Below are positions 53,429 to 63,929 of a stretch of DNA of 64,000 bases, piece after piece. This stretch comes from CAVRAZ01 sp963719135 (GTDB taxonomy: Bacteria > Pseudomonadota > Gammaproteobacteria > DSM-19610), in the NCBI GenBank assembly GCA_963719135.1, contig CAVRAZ010000006.1:372001-436000 (forward strand). The letters are read 5' to 3'. Both the position numbers and the translations under genes were made by a program. Each line of letters begins with the position of its first letter. The stretch's first letter is position 1. The notes beneath the pieces were generated by a model. The model was not told the DNA's origin. It was given only the letters and a program-made list of their open reading frames with translations, and did no database searches.

Positions 53429-53629
53429 ATGCGGCGCTTTCTCATCACCCTCGGACTGATGCTGTTTCTGGCCGGCCTGGCCTGGCCCTGGCTATCGCAG
53501 CTCGGCCTCGGCCGGCTGCCGGGCGACATCCGCATCGAGCGCGACGGGTTTGTGTTCTATCTGCCGCTGACCAGCGGCATTCTCGTCTCGCTGGTGCTCA
53601 GCCTGCTTCTCTGGCTGCTGCGGCGTTAG
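53429..53629 (+). CDS. DUF2905 small membrane protein
   Basis: 66 residues: two transmembrane helices (FLITLGLMLFLAGLAWPWL and LTSGILVSLVLSLLLWLL) around the signature LGLGRLPGDIRIERDGFVFYLPL, which defines DUF2905. Function unknown. Convergent with puuC, 4 bp apart. Confidence 0.9.
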   Translation: MRRFLITLGLMLFLAGLAWPWLSQLGLGRLPGDIRIERDGFVFYLPLTSGILVSLVLSLLLWLLRR

Positions 53630-53633
53630 CACC

Positions 53634-55133
53634 TCACCCCAGATTCAGCCACACTGTCTTCAGCTCCTGATATTTGTCCAACGCGTGCAGCGACTTGTCG
53701 CGGCCGTTGCCCGACAGGCGGAACCCGCCGAAGGGCACGGTCAGGTCGCCTTCGTCGAAACAGTTGATCCAGACGGTGCCGGCGCGCAGGGCGCGCGCGG
53801 CCTTGTGGGCGACGTTGATGTCGCGCGTCCACACCGCCGCCGCCAGTCCGTACAGCGACTGGTTGGCCAGGCGGATCGCTTCGTCGACGTCGCCGAATTC
53901 GATGGTCGACAGCACCGGCCCGAAGATTTCCTCGCGGGCGATGGTCATGTCGTTGGACACGCGGTCAAACACGGTCGGCGCCACGAACAGGCCACCGGTC
54001 TCGGTCAGCACCTGCGTGCCGCCGGTGCGCAGGCGCGCGCCTTCGGCGATGCCGGTCTGGATGTAGTTCATCACCGTGCCGAGCTGCGTGCAGTCGACGA
54101 TGGCGCCCATGCGCGTCTCCGGGTCGAGCGGATCGCCGGGCTGCATGTCATTGCCGGCGCCGATGACCTTGTCCAGGAACGCGTCCTTGATCGCGCGGTC
54201 GACCAGCAGCCGCGATCCCGCCGAACACATTTCGCCCTGGTTGAAGAAAATGCCGAACGCCGCCGCGCGCGCCGCGGCGTCCAGATCGGCGCAGTCGGCC
54301 AGCACGATGTTGGGCGTCTTGCCGCCGCATTCGAGCCAGGTGCGCTTCAGGTTCGACTGACCGGCGTACTGCATGACGAGCCTGCCGGTGCGCGTCGAAC
54401 CGGTGAAGGCGATGCAGTCGACGTCGTTGTGCAGCGCCAGCGCCTTGCCCGCCGTGCCGCCGGCGCCCGGCAGCACGTTGAAGACACCGTCGGGAATGCC
54501 GGCCTCGCTGGCCAGTTGCGCGACACGGATCGCGGTCAGCGGCGATTTCTCCGAAGGTTTCAGGATCAGGCTGTTGCCTGCGGCGAGCGCCGGTCCGATT
54601 TTCCAGGCCGCCATCAGCAGCGGGAAATTCCAGGGCACGATGGCGGCGACGACGCCGACCGGTTCGCGCAGAATCATGCCGATTGCGTCGGGCCCGGTGG
54701 GCGTCACCTCGTCGTTGCGCTTGTCGATGGCCTCACCGTACCAGGCGATGCAGCGCGCCGCGCCCGGTATGTCGATCGCCAGGCTGTCGCGGATCGGCTT
54801 GCCCATGTCCAGCGTTTCCAGCAGCGCCAGTTCTTCGTGGTGTGCGAGGATCAGTTCGGCGAAGCGGATCAGTATCCGCTTGCGTTCGGCCGGCGGCCGG
54901 CGCGACCAGACGCCGGCCTCGAACGCCCGCCGCGCGGCGGCCACGGCGCGCTCGACGTCTTCGCCGCCGCACTCGGCCACGCGCACCAGCAACCGGCCGC
55001 TGGCGGGGTCGATCGAGTCGGCCGTCTCGCCGGAGGCGGCGCCGGTGTAGGCACCGTCGATGAATGCCTGGCCGTTGATGGTCATCTCGCCGGCCCGCCG
55101 GTGCCAGTCTTGCGCTGTCAGCGTGTCTGTCAT
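53634..55133 (-). CDS. puuC: Gamma-glutamyl-gamma-aminobutyraldehyde dehydrogenase, PuuC
   Basis: 499-residue NAD(P)-dependent aldehyde dehydrogenase. AIVPWNFPLLMAAWKIGPALAAGN, the catalytic Glu in TWLECGGKTPNIV, the catalytic Cys in FFNQGEMCSAGSR, and the C-terminal PFGGFRLSGNGRDKSLHALDKYQELKTVW tail typical of PuuC. Oxidises the aldehyde made by PuuB or SpuC. ATG 55133 has GGGAGC upstream. Transcribed after puuR with an inverted-repeat element between. Confidence 0.9.
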   Translation of the reverse strand: MTDTLTAQDWHRRAGEMTINGQAFIDGAYTGAASGETADSIDPASGRLLVRVAECGGEDVERAVAAARRAFEAGVWSRRPPAERKRILIRFAELILAHHEELALLETLDMGKPIRDSLAIDIPGAARCIAWYGEAIDKRNDEVTPTGPDAIGMILREPVGVVAAIVPWNFPLLMAAWKIGPALAAGNSLILKPSEKSPLTAIRVAQLASEAGIPDGVFNVLPGAGGTAGKALALHNDVDCIAFTGSTRTGRLVMQYAGQSNLKRTWLECGGKTPNIVLADCADLDAAARAAAFGIFFNQGEMCSAGSRLLVDRAIKDAFLDKVIGAGNDMQPGDPLDPETRMGAIVDCTQLGTVMNYIQTGIAEGARLRTGGTQVLTETGGLFVAPTVFDRVSNDMTIAREEIFGPVLSTIEFGDVDEAIRLANQSLYGLAAAVWTRDINVAHKAARALRAGTVWINCFDEGDLTVPFGGFRLSGNGRDKSLHALDKYQELKTVWLNLG

Positions 55134-55142
55134 GGTTGCTCC

Positions 55143-55310
55143 CAAAAAAGGGGTCGGATACTTAACTCTGAATTCAGGGGTTCCGTCATTCCGGCGAAGG
55201 CCGGGATCCAGGAAAACTACCACTATTGTAGATTCTGGATCCCGGCCTTCGCCGGGATGACGGCAGTTCCTGGCTTAAATAAGTGCCATTTGTATCCGAC
55301 CCCTTTTTTG
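55143..55310. repeat. Nested inverted-repeat element between puuR and puuC
   Basis: Perfect 19-bp outer arms, 55143-55161 (CAAAAAAGGGGTCGGATAC) and 55292-55310, enclose a REP inverted pair at 55183-55263 (CCGTCATTCCGGCGAAGGCCGG and its partner). No coding capacity. The outer arm resembles the GGGGTCGGATAC repeats found near REP-associated transposases. It must fold strongly in a puuR-puuC transcript. Confidence 0.75.
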
Positions 55311-55326
55311 CGTGGTCACGGGCGTC

Positions 55327-55869
55327 CTAAAACGTCGGCGGCGCGTTGGCACTGATCAGCACGCATTCCTCGTCGCCGGTGTTGCGAAAGCGGTGCGGCA
55401 GGTTGCTCGGGAAGTAATAGGCATCGCCCGGCCCCAGCCGGTGCACCGTCACGCCGACGGTCAGTTCGATGGTGCCGGCGACCACCACACCGCCCTCCTC
55501 GCCTTCGTGGGTGAGCATTTCCTTGCCGGTGTCCGCCCCGGGCGCGTAGGTTTCGTGCAGAATCGACATCGCCCGCCCGCGCGTATCCCGGCCCACGAGG
55601 CGGTAGGAAATGCCGGGGCTGCCGAGGTCCGGCAGTTCGTCGTGGCGGAACACGAACTGCTGCTCGGAGGAAAAATCGCGGGTAAAGAAATCGGCGAGCG
55701 ACAGCGGGATGCCGTCCAGGACCTTTTTGAGCGAACTGATGGACGGGCTGACGCGGTTTTGCTCGATCAGCGAAATCATCCCATTGGTCACGCCGGTCCG
55801 CTTGGCCAGTTCCCGCTGTGACAGCCCGTACATCCTGCGGACGGCCCGCAGCCGAGCACCGGTATCCAT
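55327..55869 (-). CDS. puuR: PuuR-type HTH/cupin repressor
   Basis: 180 residues. N-terminal Xre-type HTH (LRAVRRMYGLSQRELAKRTGVTNGMISLIEQNRVSPSISSLKKVLDGIPL), then a cupin domain with HEGEEGGVVVAGTIELTV and LGPGDAYYFPSNLPHRFRNTGDEEC. Length and layout equal E. coli PuuR, the putrescine-responsive repressor of puu genes. ATG 55869 is preceded by GAGGG at good spacing. Two AT-rich PuuR-box-like sites lie just upstream. Confidence 0.9.
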   Translation of the reverse strand: MDTGARLRAVRRMYGLSQRELAKRTGVTNGMISLIEQNRVSPSISSLKKVLDGIPLSLADFFTRDFSSEQQFVFRHDELPDLGSPGISYRLVGRDTRGRAMSILHETYAPGADTGKEMLTHEGEEGGVVVAGTIELTVGVTVHRLGPGDAYYFPSNLPHRFRNTGDEECVLISANAPPTF

Positions 55870-55892
55870 CGCAACCCTCAATCAGAATTAAT

Positions 55893-55905
55893 AGAATAAT
55901 AGACA
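55893..55905 (+). promoter_or_regulatory. PuuR-box-like site before puuR
   Basis: AGAATAATAGACA, a partial match to AAAATATAATGAACA, 24 bp before the puuR start, in a short AT-rich segment. Suggests autoregulation. Confidence 0.35.
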
Positions 55906-55950
55906 CGTGGTCGGATATGTCAACCGATACGCGGGAGTTGGGGCCTCAAT

Positions 55951-55963
55951 TGTTAATTTTATT
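55951..55963 (-). promoter_or_regulatory. PuuR-box-like site before bauA
   Basis: The minus strand reads AATAAAATTAACA, partially matching the PuuR consensus; it lies inside TTGTTAATTTTATTAATCAT, near-palindromic and AT-rich, 52 bp before ATG 56015. With the site at 55893 it covers the puuR/bauA divergent region. Confidence 0.4.
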
Positions 55964-56014
55964 AATCATGCTATGATCAATAAAGACGCCACCTCCGACG
56001 GGAGCACAGCCAGC

Positions 56015-57355
56015 ATGATTCCAGCAGACAGCCCGGCACCGCTGGCGCAGGCGGCTTCGCTCGACGCCTTCTGGATGCCCTTCACGGCCAACCGCCAGTT
56101 CAAGAAGCACCCGCGCATGCTGGTCGCCGCCAGCGGCATGCATTACACCGCCGCCGACGGCCGCCGCATCCTCGACGGCACGGCGGGACTCTGGTGCGTC
56201 AACGCCGGGCACAGTTGCGAGCGCATCAACCGGGCGGTCGCCGATCAGGTCCGCACGATGGAATACGCGCCCAGCTTCCAGATGGGCCACCCGCTGCCCT
56301 TCGAACTGGCCGAACGCCTCGAACGGCACACACCGGCCGGCCTCGACCGGCTGTTTTTCGCCAATTCCGGTTCCGAGGCGGTCGACACCGCGCTGAAGAT
56401 CGCCATCGCGTACCACCGCGCGCGGGGCGAAGGCGCGCGGCAGCGGCTGATCGGCCGGGAGAAGGGTTACCACGGCGTCGGCTTCGGCGGCATCTCGGTC
56501 GGCGGGCTGGTCGGCAACCGCAAGACCTTCGGCAGTCTGCTGCCGGGCGTGGACCATCTGCGGCACACGCTGGACATTGCGAACAACGCCTTTACGCGCG
56601 GGCTGCCGGCATCGGGCGCCGATCTGGCGGATGACCTCGAACGCATCGTCGCGCTGCACGACGCGTCGACCATCGCCGCCGTCATCGTCGAGCCGGTGGC
56701 CGGTTCGGCCGGCGTGATCCTGCCGCCGCAGGGCTACCTGCAGCGGCTGCGCGAGATTTGCACGCGCCACGGCATCCTGCTCATCTTCGACGAAGTCATC
56801 ACCGGGTTCGGCCGGCTGGGCAACTGCTTCGCGGCCGAACGCTTCGGCGTCGTGCCGGACATGATCACCCTGGCCAAGGGGCTGACCAACGGCGCGATAC
56901 CGATGGGCGCGGTGGCGGTGCACCGGGACATCCACGAGGCCTTCATGCATGGACCGGAACAGGTCATCGAGCTGTTCCACGGCTATACCTATTCCGGGCA
57001 TCCGGTCGCCTGCGCCGCGGCGCTCGCTGCGCTGGATACGTACGAGGAACAGAACCTGTTCACGCGCGCGCAGGAACTGGGCGACTACTGGGAGAACGCG
57101 GCGCACGGCCTGCGCGGCCTGCCGCACGTGATCGATATCCGCAACCTGGGCCTGGTCGCCGCCGTCGAACTCGAACCGCTGCCCGGCCGCCCGGCGGCGC
57201 GTGCCTACGAGGCGTTCGTCAGGTGCTTCGAGCGCGGGCTGCTGGTGCGCGCTACCGGCGACATTATTGCGCTGTCGCCGCCGCTGATCATCGAAAAACC
57301 GCAGATCGACGAACTGTTCGACATACTGGCAGACGTATTGCGCGAAATCCCCTAA
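56015..57355 (+). CDS. bauA: Beta-alanine (omega-amino acid)-pyruvate aminotransferase, BauA-like
   Basis: 446-residue class III PLP aminotransferase. FWMPFTANRQFKKHPRM at the start, FFANSGSEAVDTALKIAIAYHRARG, GYHGVGFGGISVGGLVGNRKTFG, LIFDEVITGFGRLG and TLAKGLTNGAIPMGAVAV (PLP lysine) closely follow BauA/omega-APT. Converts beta-alanine or similar omega-amines plus pyruvate to the semialdehyde and alanine. ATG 56015 has GGGAG upstream; an earlier in-frame ATG at 55973 overlaps the putative operator. Confidence 0.87.
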   Translation: MIPADSPAPLAQAASLDAFWMPFTANRQFKKHPRMLVAASGMHYTAADGRRILDGTAGLWCVNAGHSCERINRAVADQVRTMEYAPSFQMGHPLPFELAERLERHTPAGLDRLFFANSGSEAVDTALKIAIAYHRARGEGARQRLIGREKGYHGVGFGGISVGGLVGNRKTFGSLLPGVDHLRHTLDIANNAFTRGLPASGADLADDLERIVALHDASTIAAVIVEPVAGSAGVILPPQGYLQRLREICTRHGILLIFDEVITGFGRLGNCFAAERFGVVPDMITLAKGLTNGAIPMGAVAVHRDIHEAFMHGPEQVIELFHGYTYSGHPVACAAALAALDTYEEQNLFTRAQELGDYWENAAHGLRGLPHVIDIRNLGLVAAVELEPLPGRPAARAYEAFVRCFERGLLVRATGDIIALSPPLIIEKPQIDELFDILADVLREIP

Positions 57356-57379
57356 CCCAATCCCTGACGGGTGACTCTC

Positions 57380-58519
<1,140 letters not shown>

Positions 58520-58570
58520 GGATGCGGCCGCCGCGAAACGCCACCGGCAACAGCGCGGGGGATTGAGGCG

Positions 58571-60061
<1,491 letters not shown>

Positions 60062-60068
60062 GGTTGGG

Positions 60069-60141
60069 TTAACCGCCAAGGACGCAAAGGACGCGAAGAA
60101 AATGGCTCTTTAACCGCAAAGGCACGCGAAGGCGCACAAAG
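60069..60141. repeat. AACCGC-AAGGACGC repeat, two tandem units
   Basis: AACCGCCAAGGACGCAAAGG...GAAG followed by AACCGCAAAGGCACGCGAAGG, variants of the ACCACAAAGGACAC family near 34.8 and 35.8 kb. The rest of the 316-bp gap up to brnA shows nothing else. Confidence 0.55.
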
Positions 60142-60377
60142 TAGCTTCAAGATCAGTGAATGCTGAGTTGAAGCCGCTTGAGTCGTAATAGTCGGTCTCT
60201 GACTTGACAGCCAATGTCAGATCACGGCGCGCCGCACTCGCTCGCACGAATGCCCGGAGACCGCAAAGGGTTGCCGTTCCCCCGGAACCAGAACGTCCCG
60301 GTCATGCGGGGTTCCTGAAGGGCGATAACTGGCCGCAATCGGACGTTAACGCGCACCTGAACCTGGTTGTATGTGCA

Positions 60378-60587
60378 TCATGCCCACTTTATCTTCAAAT
60401 CCCGACTCCGCTCTGCACAATCCCGAAGGTACAAATTAATCAGGCTCTGATAAGGTATGCCTTTCTGTTCGGCTAATGCTTTAAAGTAAGCAATAGTATC
60501 CTCATCGAGCCTTATCGTAATTTGCTTCTTCAGTTTCGTTGCATAGGGATTCTTTTTAGACTTGGAAAAATCGTAATTGTCACGCAT
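60378..60587 (-). CDS. brnA: BrnA-like antitoxin
   Basis: 69 residues. MRDNYDFSKSKKNPYATKLKKQITIRLDEDTIAYFKALAEQKGIPYQSLINLYLRDCA is a ribbon-helix-helix protein with the BrnA pattern. Neutralises BrnT and represses the pair. ATG 60587 is the natural start, overlapping the toxin gene by 8 bp. Confidence 0.88.
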   Translation of the reverse strand: MRDNYDFSKSKKNPYATKLKKQITIRLDEDTIAYFKALAEQKGIPYQSLINLYLRDCAERSRDLKIKWA

Positions 60588-60876
60588 GTCTGAAACCCTC
60601 GTATTCACGTCGCTCAGAGCGATTTGCCTTACGAGCTGAAATGATTCGTATGATACCCGCATCTTCCCGATAACAATGGCATACAACAAGAAGTCGTAGC
60701 TGAGAGCTCAGCCCCAGGAGGACAAAGCGATCTTCCTCTTCGGAGTGATCCGGGTCTGCCATAAATCGGGCATTTTCATCAAAGAATGCTGTCTTTGCTT
60801 CTGCGAAGGAAATACCGTGCTTCTTCCTGTTTGCCGTCTCCTTCCTGCGATCCAATTCGAATTTCAGCCCATCCAT
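60580..60876 (-). CDS. brnT: BrnT-like toxin (RelE-fold ribonuclease)
   Basis: 98 residues. FELDRRKETANRKKHGISFAEAKTAFFDENA with DPDHSEEEDRFVLLGLSSQLRLLVVCHCYREDAGIIRIISARKANRSERREYE matches BrnT (DUF4415/BrnT pair). Cytosolic mRNA-cleaving toxin. Lower GC than its surroundings, a sign of transfer. Toxin first, antitoxin second is the usual brnTA order. Confidence 0.9.
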   Translation of the reverse strand: MDGLKFELDRRKETANRKKHGISFAEAKTAFFDENARFMADPDHSEEEDRFVLLGLSSQLRLLVVCHCYREDAGIIRIISARKANRSERREYEGFRHA

Positions 60877-60884
60877 GGCATTAT

Positions 60885-60912
60885 ATTATAATTATATTGT
60901 TGTTATATTCAA
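60885..60912 (-). promoter_or_regulatory. brnTA promoter
   Basis: Minus strand: TTGAAT (60907-60912), 16-bp spacer, TATAAT (60885-60890), 9 bases before the brnT ATG, in a very AT-rich stretch. A second TATAAT overlaps at 60891-60896. Expected to be autoregulated by BrnA. Confidence 0.6.
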
Positions 60913-60988
60913 GACGTCACGGTGTTCGATGCACATAATGATTGAAACCAGCGGTGGTGAAGCCGTCCGACTGGGCTGACTTGATACA

Positions 60989-61207
60989 TTATCGATGCGC
61001 TACTGGGCGGAGCTCATAGATTCGTCCGTATTTCGCCGCCGCCTCCAAGTCTCCTTGGCGAAGGGCATCTCTCACGTCATCCAATTTATGGGCATCTTCA
61101 ACACTGAGATAAGGCGACCAACCGGTGTCGTCTTCCGCCAGGGCAACCTCCACTTCAGCCACGTATTGGCCTTCATGCGCATACTTTGACTTATTTCGCT
61201 GTTTCAT
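60989..61207 (-). CDS. Small protein, probable partner of the DUF4258 gene
   Basis: 72 residues: MKQRNKSKYAHEGQYVAEVEVALAEDDTGWSPYLSVEDAHKLDDVRDALRQGDLEAAAKYGRIYEL. Acidic, soluble, helical second half; the pattern EVALAEDDTGWSPYLSVEDA...LD is common in small antitoxin-like proteins encoded with DUF4258 toxins. GGAGG precedes the ATG, two bases after the DUF4258 stop. Confidence 0.7.
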   Translation of the reverse strand: MKQRNKSKYAHEGQYVAEVEVALAEDDTGWSPYLSVEDAHKLDDVRDALRQGDLEAAAKYGRIYELRPVAHR

Positions 61208-61209
61208 CG

Positions 61210-61529
61210 TTACTGCCTCCGCGTGAATGTCTTATCCCATCGCTCCGGATCGGGGCGATAGGCGGTGACAGAACCACCGGTCTATCATGACCTTTGGGGA
61301 TGCCCCCTACAACATGAATGGGCACCTCCGTCCGATCCTGCTGCAAGAATAGGACGCATGGCCCCTTCGGATAATTCGGGTATTCCTCGACAACCGCCGC
61401 ATCCTCAATACCACCGAGCACCGCTCTTGCGGTCAGCCCGTCCGCGGCCAACTCATCGTATCCGTGTTCAGATATCCGAACATCGCCGGCGCGTATCAAA
61501 GCAAGCACCCGTTCGACGAAATCGCTCAA
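61210..61529 (-). CDS. DUF4258 protein (toxin-like), frameshifted
   Basis: LALIRAGDVRISEHGYDELAADGLTARAVLGGIEDAAVVEEYPNYPKGPCVLFLQ matches DUF4258. After GIPKGHDRPVVL (about 61268) one base is missing. The shifted frame gives TAYRPDPERWDKTFTRRQ and a TAA at 61210, the normal end of the family. TTG start 61529 with GGAGGATAGGGA upstream. Likely the toxin of a two-gene module with the next small gene. Confidence 0.75.
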
Positions 61530-61546
61530 TCCCTATCCTCCATTTC

Positions 61547-61644
61547 GGCTAACGTAAGCTTCAAGGCATAACGTCTTACATAAACGGCGCAACGTCAGGA
61601 GCGTCCGGCGACCGAAGGGAGCGAATTTGATGTATTTGTTAGCC
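61547..61644 (-). repeat. attC-like imperfect palindrome
   Basis: On the minus strand GGCTAAC (61638-61644) and GTTAGCC (61547-61553) bound a 98-bp spacer. The first box contains the TAA stop of the upstream gene, and the second lies just before the ribosome site of the next gene, the arrangement of integron gene cassettes. The cores only partly fit RYYYAAC/GTTRRRY and the inner arms were not resolved, so the assignment is tentative. Confidence 0.35.
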
Positions 61645-62115
61645 ATTTTTTCCAACTGCATGATTGTAAATTTTATTTGCCGCATCTCGGTGTATGCCGG
61701 ATGACAGAAAGAAGTGAATTTCATGCTGGTACTCTGGCCACTGCCCGGACTTGTGACGACAAAGGTATGCTACTTCTGCTTCAATTGTTTCCATCTCACG
61801 CAGTGAAACATATTCATTATTAGAGGAAGCCGTCCAAATAGATAGCTGGAACTTTTGTGTTAAATGCTTCCATTTGTAACCATGATAGCCACCTTTTCCT
61901 TTCGCTTTGAATCCAAAGTTAAGGCGGCTAGACATTGGATGCTGCGCAATTCCTACATAAAGCAATTTACCGGCGTGCGATAGCGTATAAAGCTTTGCCA
62001 CACCACGCGTAGATGCTGGTTTAGAAAAGGTGACTTTATTTGTGCCTTGTGACAACTCATAACCTGCATCAGGAAGAAGACGAAGAGTGTAGTTCTGTGG
62101 TTTGTTGAGCATCAT
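61639..62115 (-). CDS. GIY-YIG-like endonuclease domain protein
   Basis: 158 residues. KLYTLSHAGKLLYVGIAQHPMSSRLNFGFKAKGKGGYHGYKWKHL resembles a GIY-YIG core with LYT...LYVG in place of GIY...YIG, an Arg soon after (SSRL) and a later Glu-rich helix (METIEAEVAYLCR). Much lower GC than the rest of the window, indicating acquisition. Function not known. Its stop lies in the attC-like repeat. Confidence 0.55.
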   Translation of the reverse strand: MMLNKPQNYTLRLLPDAGYELSQGTNKVTFSKPASTRGVAKLYTLSHAGKLLYVGIAQHPMSSRLNFGFKAKGKGGYHGYKWKHLTQKFQLSIWTASSNNEYVSLREMETIEAEVAYLCRHKSGQWPEYQHEIHFFLSSGIHRDAANKIYNHAVGKNG

Positions 62116-62642
62116 GATTTTTATGGCTAGCTATTTAGTATCGAGCGAACGCAGGATAACGCGAAAGATATACTTGGTGCCGGATAATGCCGGTCAGACG
62201 GGTGATAGCCTGCAGGTGCCGGAAACTGTCCCTTGGCATAGGTCGATGATCTCCCTTCAGCGCGTTGTATGCTTACCCGATTTTGCCGGATAGGGACACG
62301 ATGTCAATGTTGAACGGTGCGGGCCGGTATATCTTGCTGGTTCAGTGGTGACCGGCGGACGTCGGGTAACACGTCCGTTGGGATCGACGAAGACAGCAGT
62401 GCAGCCCGGTGATGGCACTCTGAAATATCAAAACTGGCGGTATATTGAGCGGGTTATACCCGCGGTAAGTATGACCCGGGTGGTCCGGGGACTTATCCGG
62501 TATTACAGGGTAGTCAGCTTTGGCCCGAGCGGCGGCAGCGCAAAGGGGAGGCAGAGCCCAGGATGTCCAGTAGCAGGCAATTGGAAGTCGGGTTGGGGAT
62601 CATCCGTTCGTGACCTGCGTCCTTCGCGGTTGCCCCGCCAGC
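62116..62642. other. Non-coding gap
   Basis: 527 bp between the GIY-YIG-like gene and moaE. Open frames here lack family resemblance and ribosome sites. Composition is mixed and may be remnants of accessory DNA; no repeat, promoter or RNA could be supported. Confidence 0.4.
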
Positions 62643-63083
62643 TCACCCCGGCGTATTCCGCTCCACCCACCGCGTTCCGCCGTCGGCCAGCGTTTCCTTC
62701 TTCCAGAACGGCGCGCGCGATTTGAGCGCTTCCATGAGGTGGCGGCACGCCTCGAACGACGCCTTGCGGTGCGCCGTCCAGACCGCGACCAGGACGATCG
62801 CGTCGTCGGGACGCAGTTCGCCGACGCGGTGCACGATCAGCACGTCCAGCAGATCCCAGCGACGGCGCGCGTCTTCGACGAGTTCTTCGAGGAACCGCTC
62901 GGTCATGCCCGGATAGTGTTCGAGATACATCCCGCGCACCGGGTCGCCGTCGTTGAAGTCGCGCAGGGTGCCGACGAACACCGCCGTTGCACCGTAGCGT
63001 CCGGCTTGTTCCGGGTGCGCGTCCTGGTATTCCCGCAGCCGGGCCCAGGGGTCGAACGGCGTGGAGGCAATTTCCACCGTCAC
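62643..63083 (-). CDS. moaE: Molybdopterin synthase catalytic subunit
   Basis: 146 residues. FDPWARLREYQDAHPEQAGRYGATAVFVGTLRDFNDGDPVRGMYLEHYPGMTE, VLIVHRVGELRPDDAIVLVAVWTAHRKASFEACRHLMEALKSRAPFWKKE with catalytic lysines in the last motif. Transfers sulfur from MoaD thiocarboxylate to cPMP. GTG 63083 is used, 4 bases after the moaD stop; longer readings run into moaD. Confidence 0.95.
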   Translation of the reverse strand: MTVEIASTPFDPWARLREYQDAHPEQAGRYGATAVFVGTLRDFNDGDPVRGMYLEHYPGMTERFLEELVEDARRRWDLLDVLIVHRVGELRPDDAIVLVAVWTAHRKASFEACRHLMEALKSRAPFWKKETLADGGTRWVERNTPG

Positions 63084-63087
63084 GACT

Positions 63088-63339
63088 TCACCCGCCGGTG
63101 ACCGGCGGAAAGAACGCGATTTCGTCGCCGGCCGCGACCGGCTGATCGGGCACACTGTATTCGCGGTTGCGCGCGACCAGCACGTTGGCCGGCAGCGCCT
63201 GATCGGGCACCGCCAGCGTCCAGACATCCGCAATGGTTGCATGGTCGGCCACCCGCACCGACTTTTCACCGGTGCCGACGCGTTCGCGCAGGGACGCGAA
63301 AAATCGTACGTTGATCGTGAATTCGCCCATCGCCGGCAT
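63088..63339 (-). CDS. moaD: Molybdopterin synthase sulfur-carrier subunit
   Basis: 83 residues, ubiquitin-like fold: FTINVRFFASLRERVGTGEK, VARNREYSVPDQPVAAGDEIAFFPPVTGG ending in the Gly-Gly needed for thiocarboxylation. GGGGAA precedes ATG 63339; ATG 63330 is an alternative. Operon moaD-moaE. Confidence 0.95.
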   Translation of the reverse strand: MPAMGEFTINVRFFASLRERVGTGEKSVRVADHATIADVWTLAVPDQALPANVLVARNREYSVPDQPVAAGDEIAFFPPVTGG

Positions 63340-63419
63340 GCTTCCCCTGGTTCGTGCGTTATATACTGGAACGGTCCAATCCTACCACGCTGCCCGGCGC
63401 CTGCGGAGAACGGACAACC

Positions 63420-63929
63420 ATGAGCAAATTGACGCATTTCAATGAACAGGGCGAGGCCCGCATGGTCAACGTCGGCGCCAAGACCGCCAGCCACCGCATC
63501 GCGGTGGCGGCCGGTGTCATTCACATGCAAGCCGCAACACTCGAACAGGTGCGCAGCGGCGCGAGCGGCAAGGGCGATGTGATCGGCGTGGCGCGCGTGG
63601 CCGGCATCATGGCGGCCAAACGCACGGCCGACCTGATTCCGCTGTGTCACCCGCTGGCGCTCACCCGCGTCGATGTCGATTTCGAACTGTGCGAACAGCC
63701 GCCCGGTGTCGAATGCCGCGCCCGCGTCGAAACCACGGGCCCGACCGGCGTCGAGATGGAAGCGCTGACGGCGGTGCAGGTCGCGTTGCTGACCGTCTAC
63801 GACATGTGCAAGGCGGTCGACCGCGGTATGAGCATCGACACGGTGCGGCTGCTGGAAAAATCCGGCGGCCGGTCGGGAGACTGGAAGCGCATGGGACCTT
63901 CAGACAACGATCCGGATGGAACAGGCTGA
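63420..63929 (+). CDS. moaC: Cyclic pyranopterin monophosphate synthase accessory protein MoaC
   Basis: 169 residues. LTHFNEQGEARMVNVGAKTASHRIAVAAG, GVARVAGIMAAKRTADLIPLCHPL, VETTGPTGVEMEALTAVQVALLTVYDMCKAVDRGM, LLEKSGGRSGDW are the MoaC signatures. Works with MoaA to form cPMP from GTP. Divergent from moaD; the 80-bp spacer holds TATACT at 63362-63367. Normal length. Confidence 0.97.
   Translation: MSKLTHFNEQGEARMVNVGAKTASHRIAVAAGVIHMQAATLEQVRSGASGKGDVIGVARVAGIMAAKRTADLIPLCHPLALTRVDVDFELCEQPPGVECRARVETTGPTGVEMEALTAVQVALLTVYDMCKAVDRGMSIDTVRLLEKSGGRSGDWKRMGPSDNDPDGTG

Noticed and set aside
60204..60476. Plus-strand open frame before brnA
   Set aside because: Overlaps the antitoxin gene and repeat DNA and has no recognisable motif.
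62345..62725. Plus-strand open frame of 126 codons before moaE
   Set aside because: Overlaps the moaE 3' end, has no ribosome site and no family resemblance.
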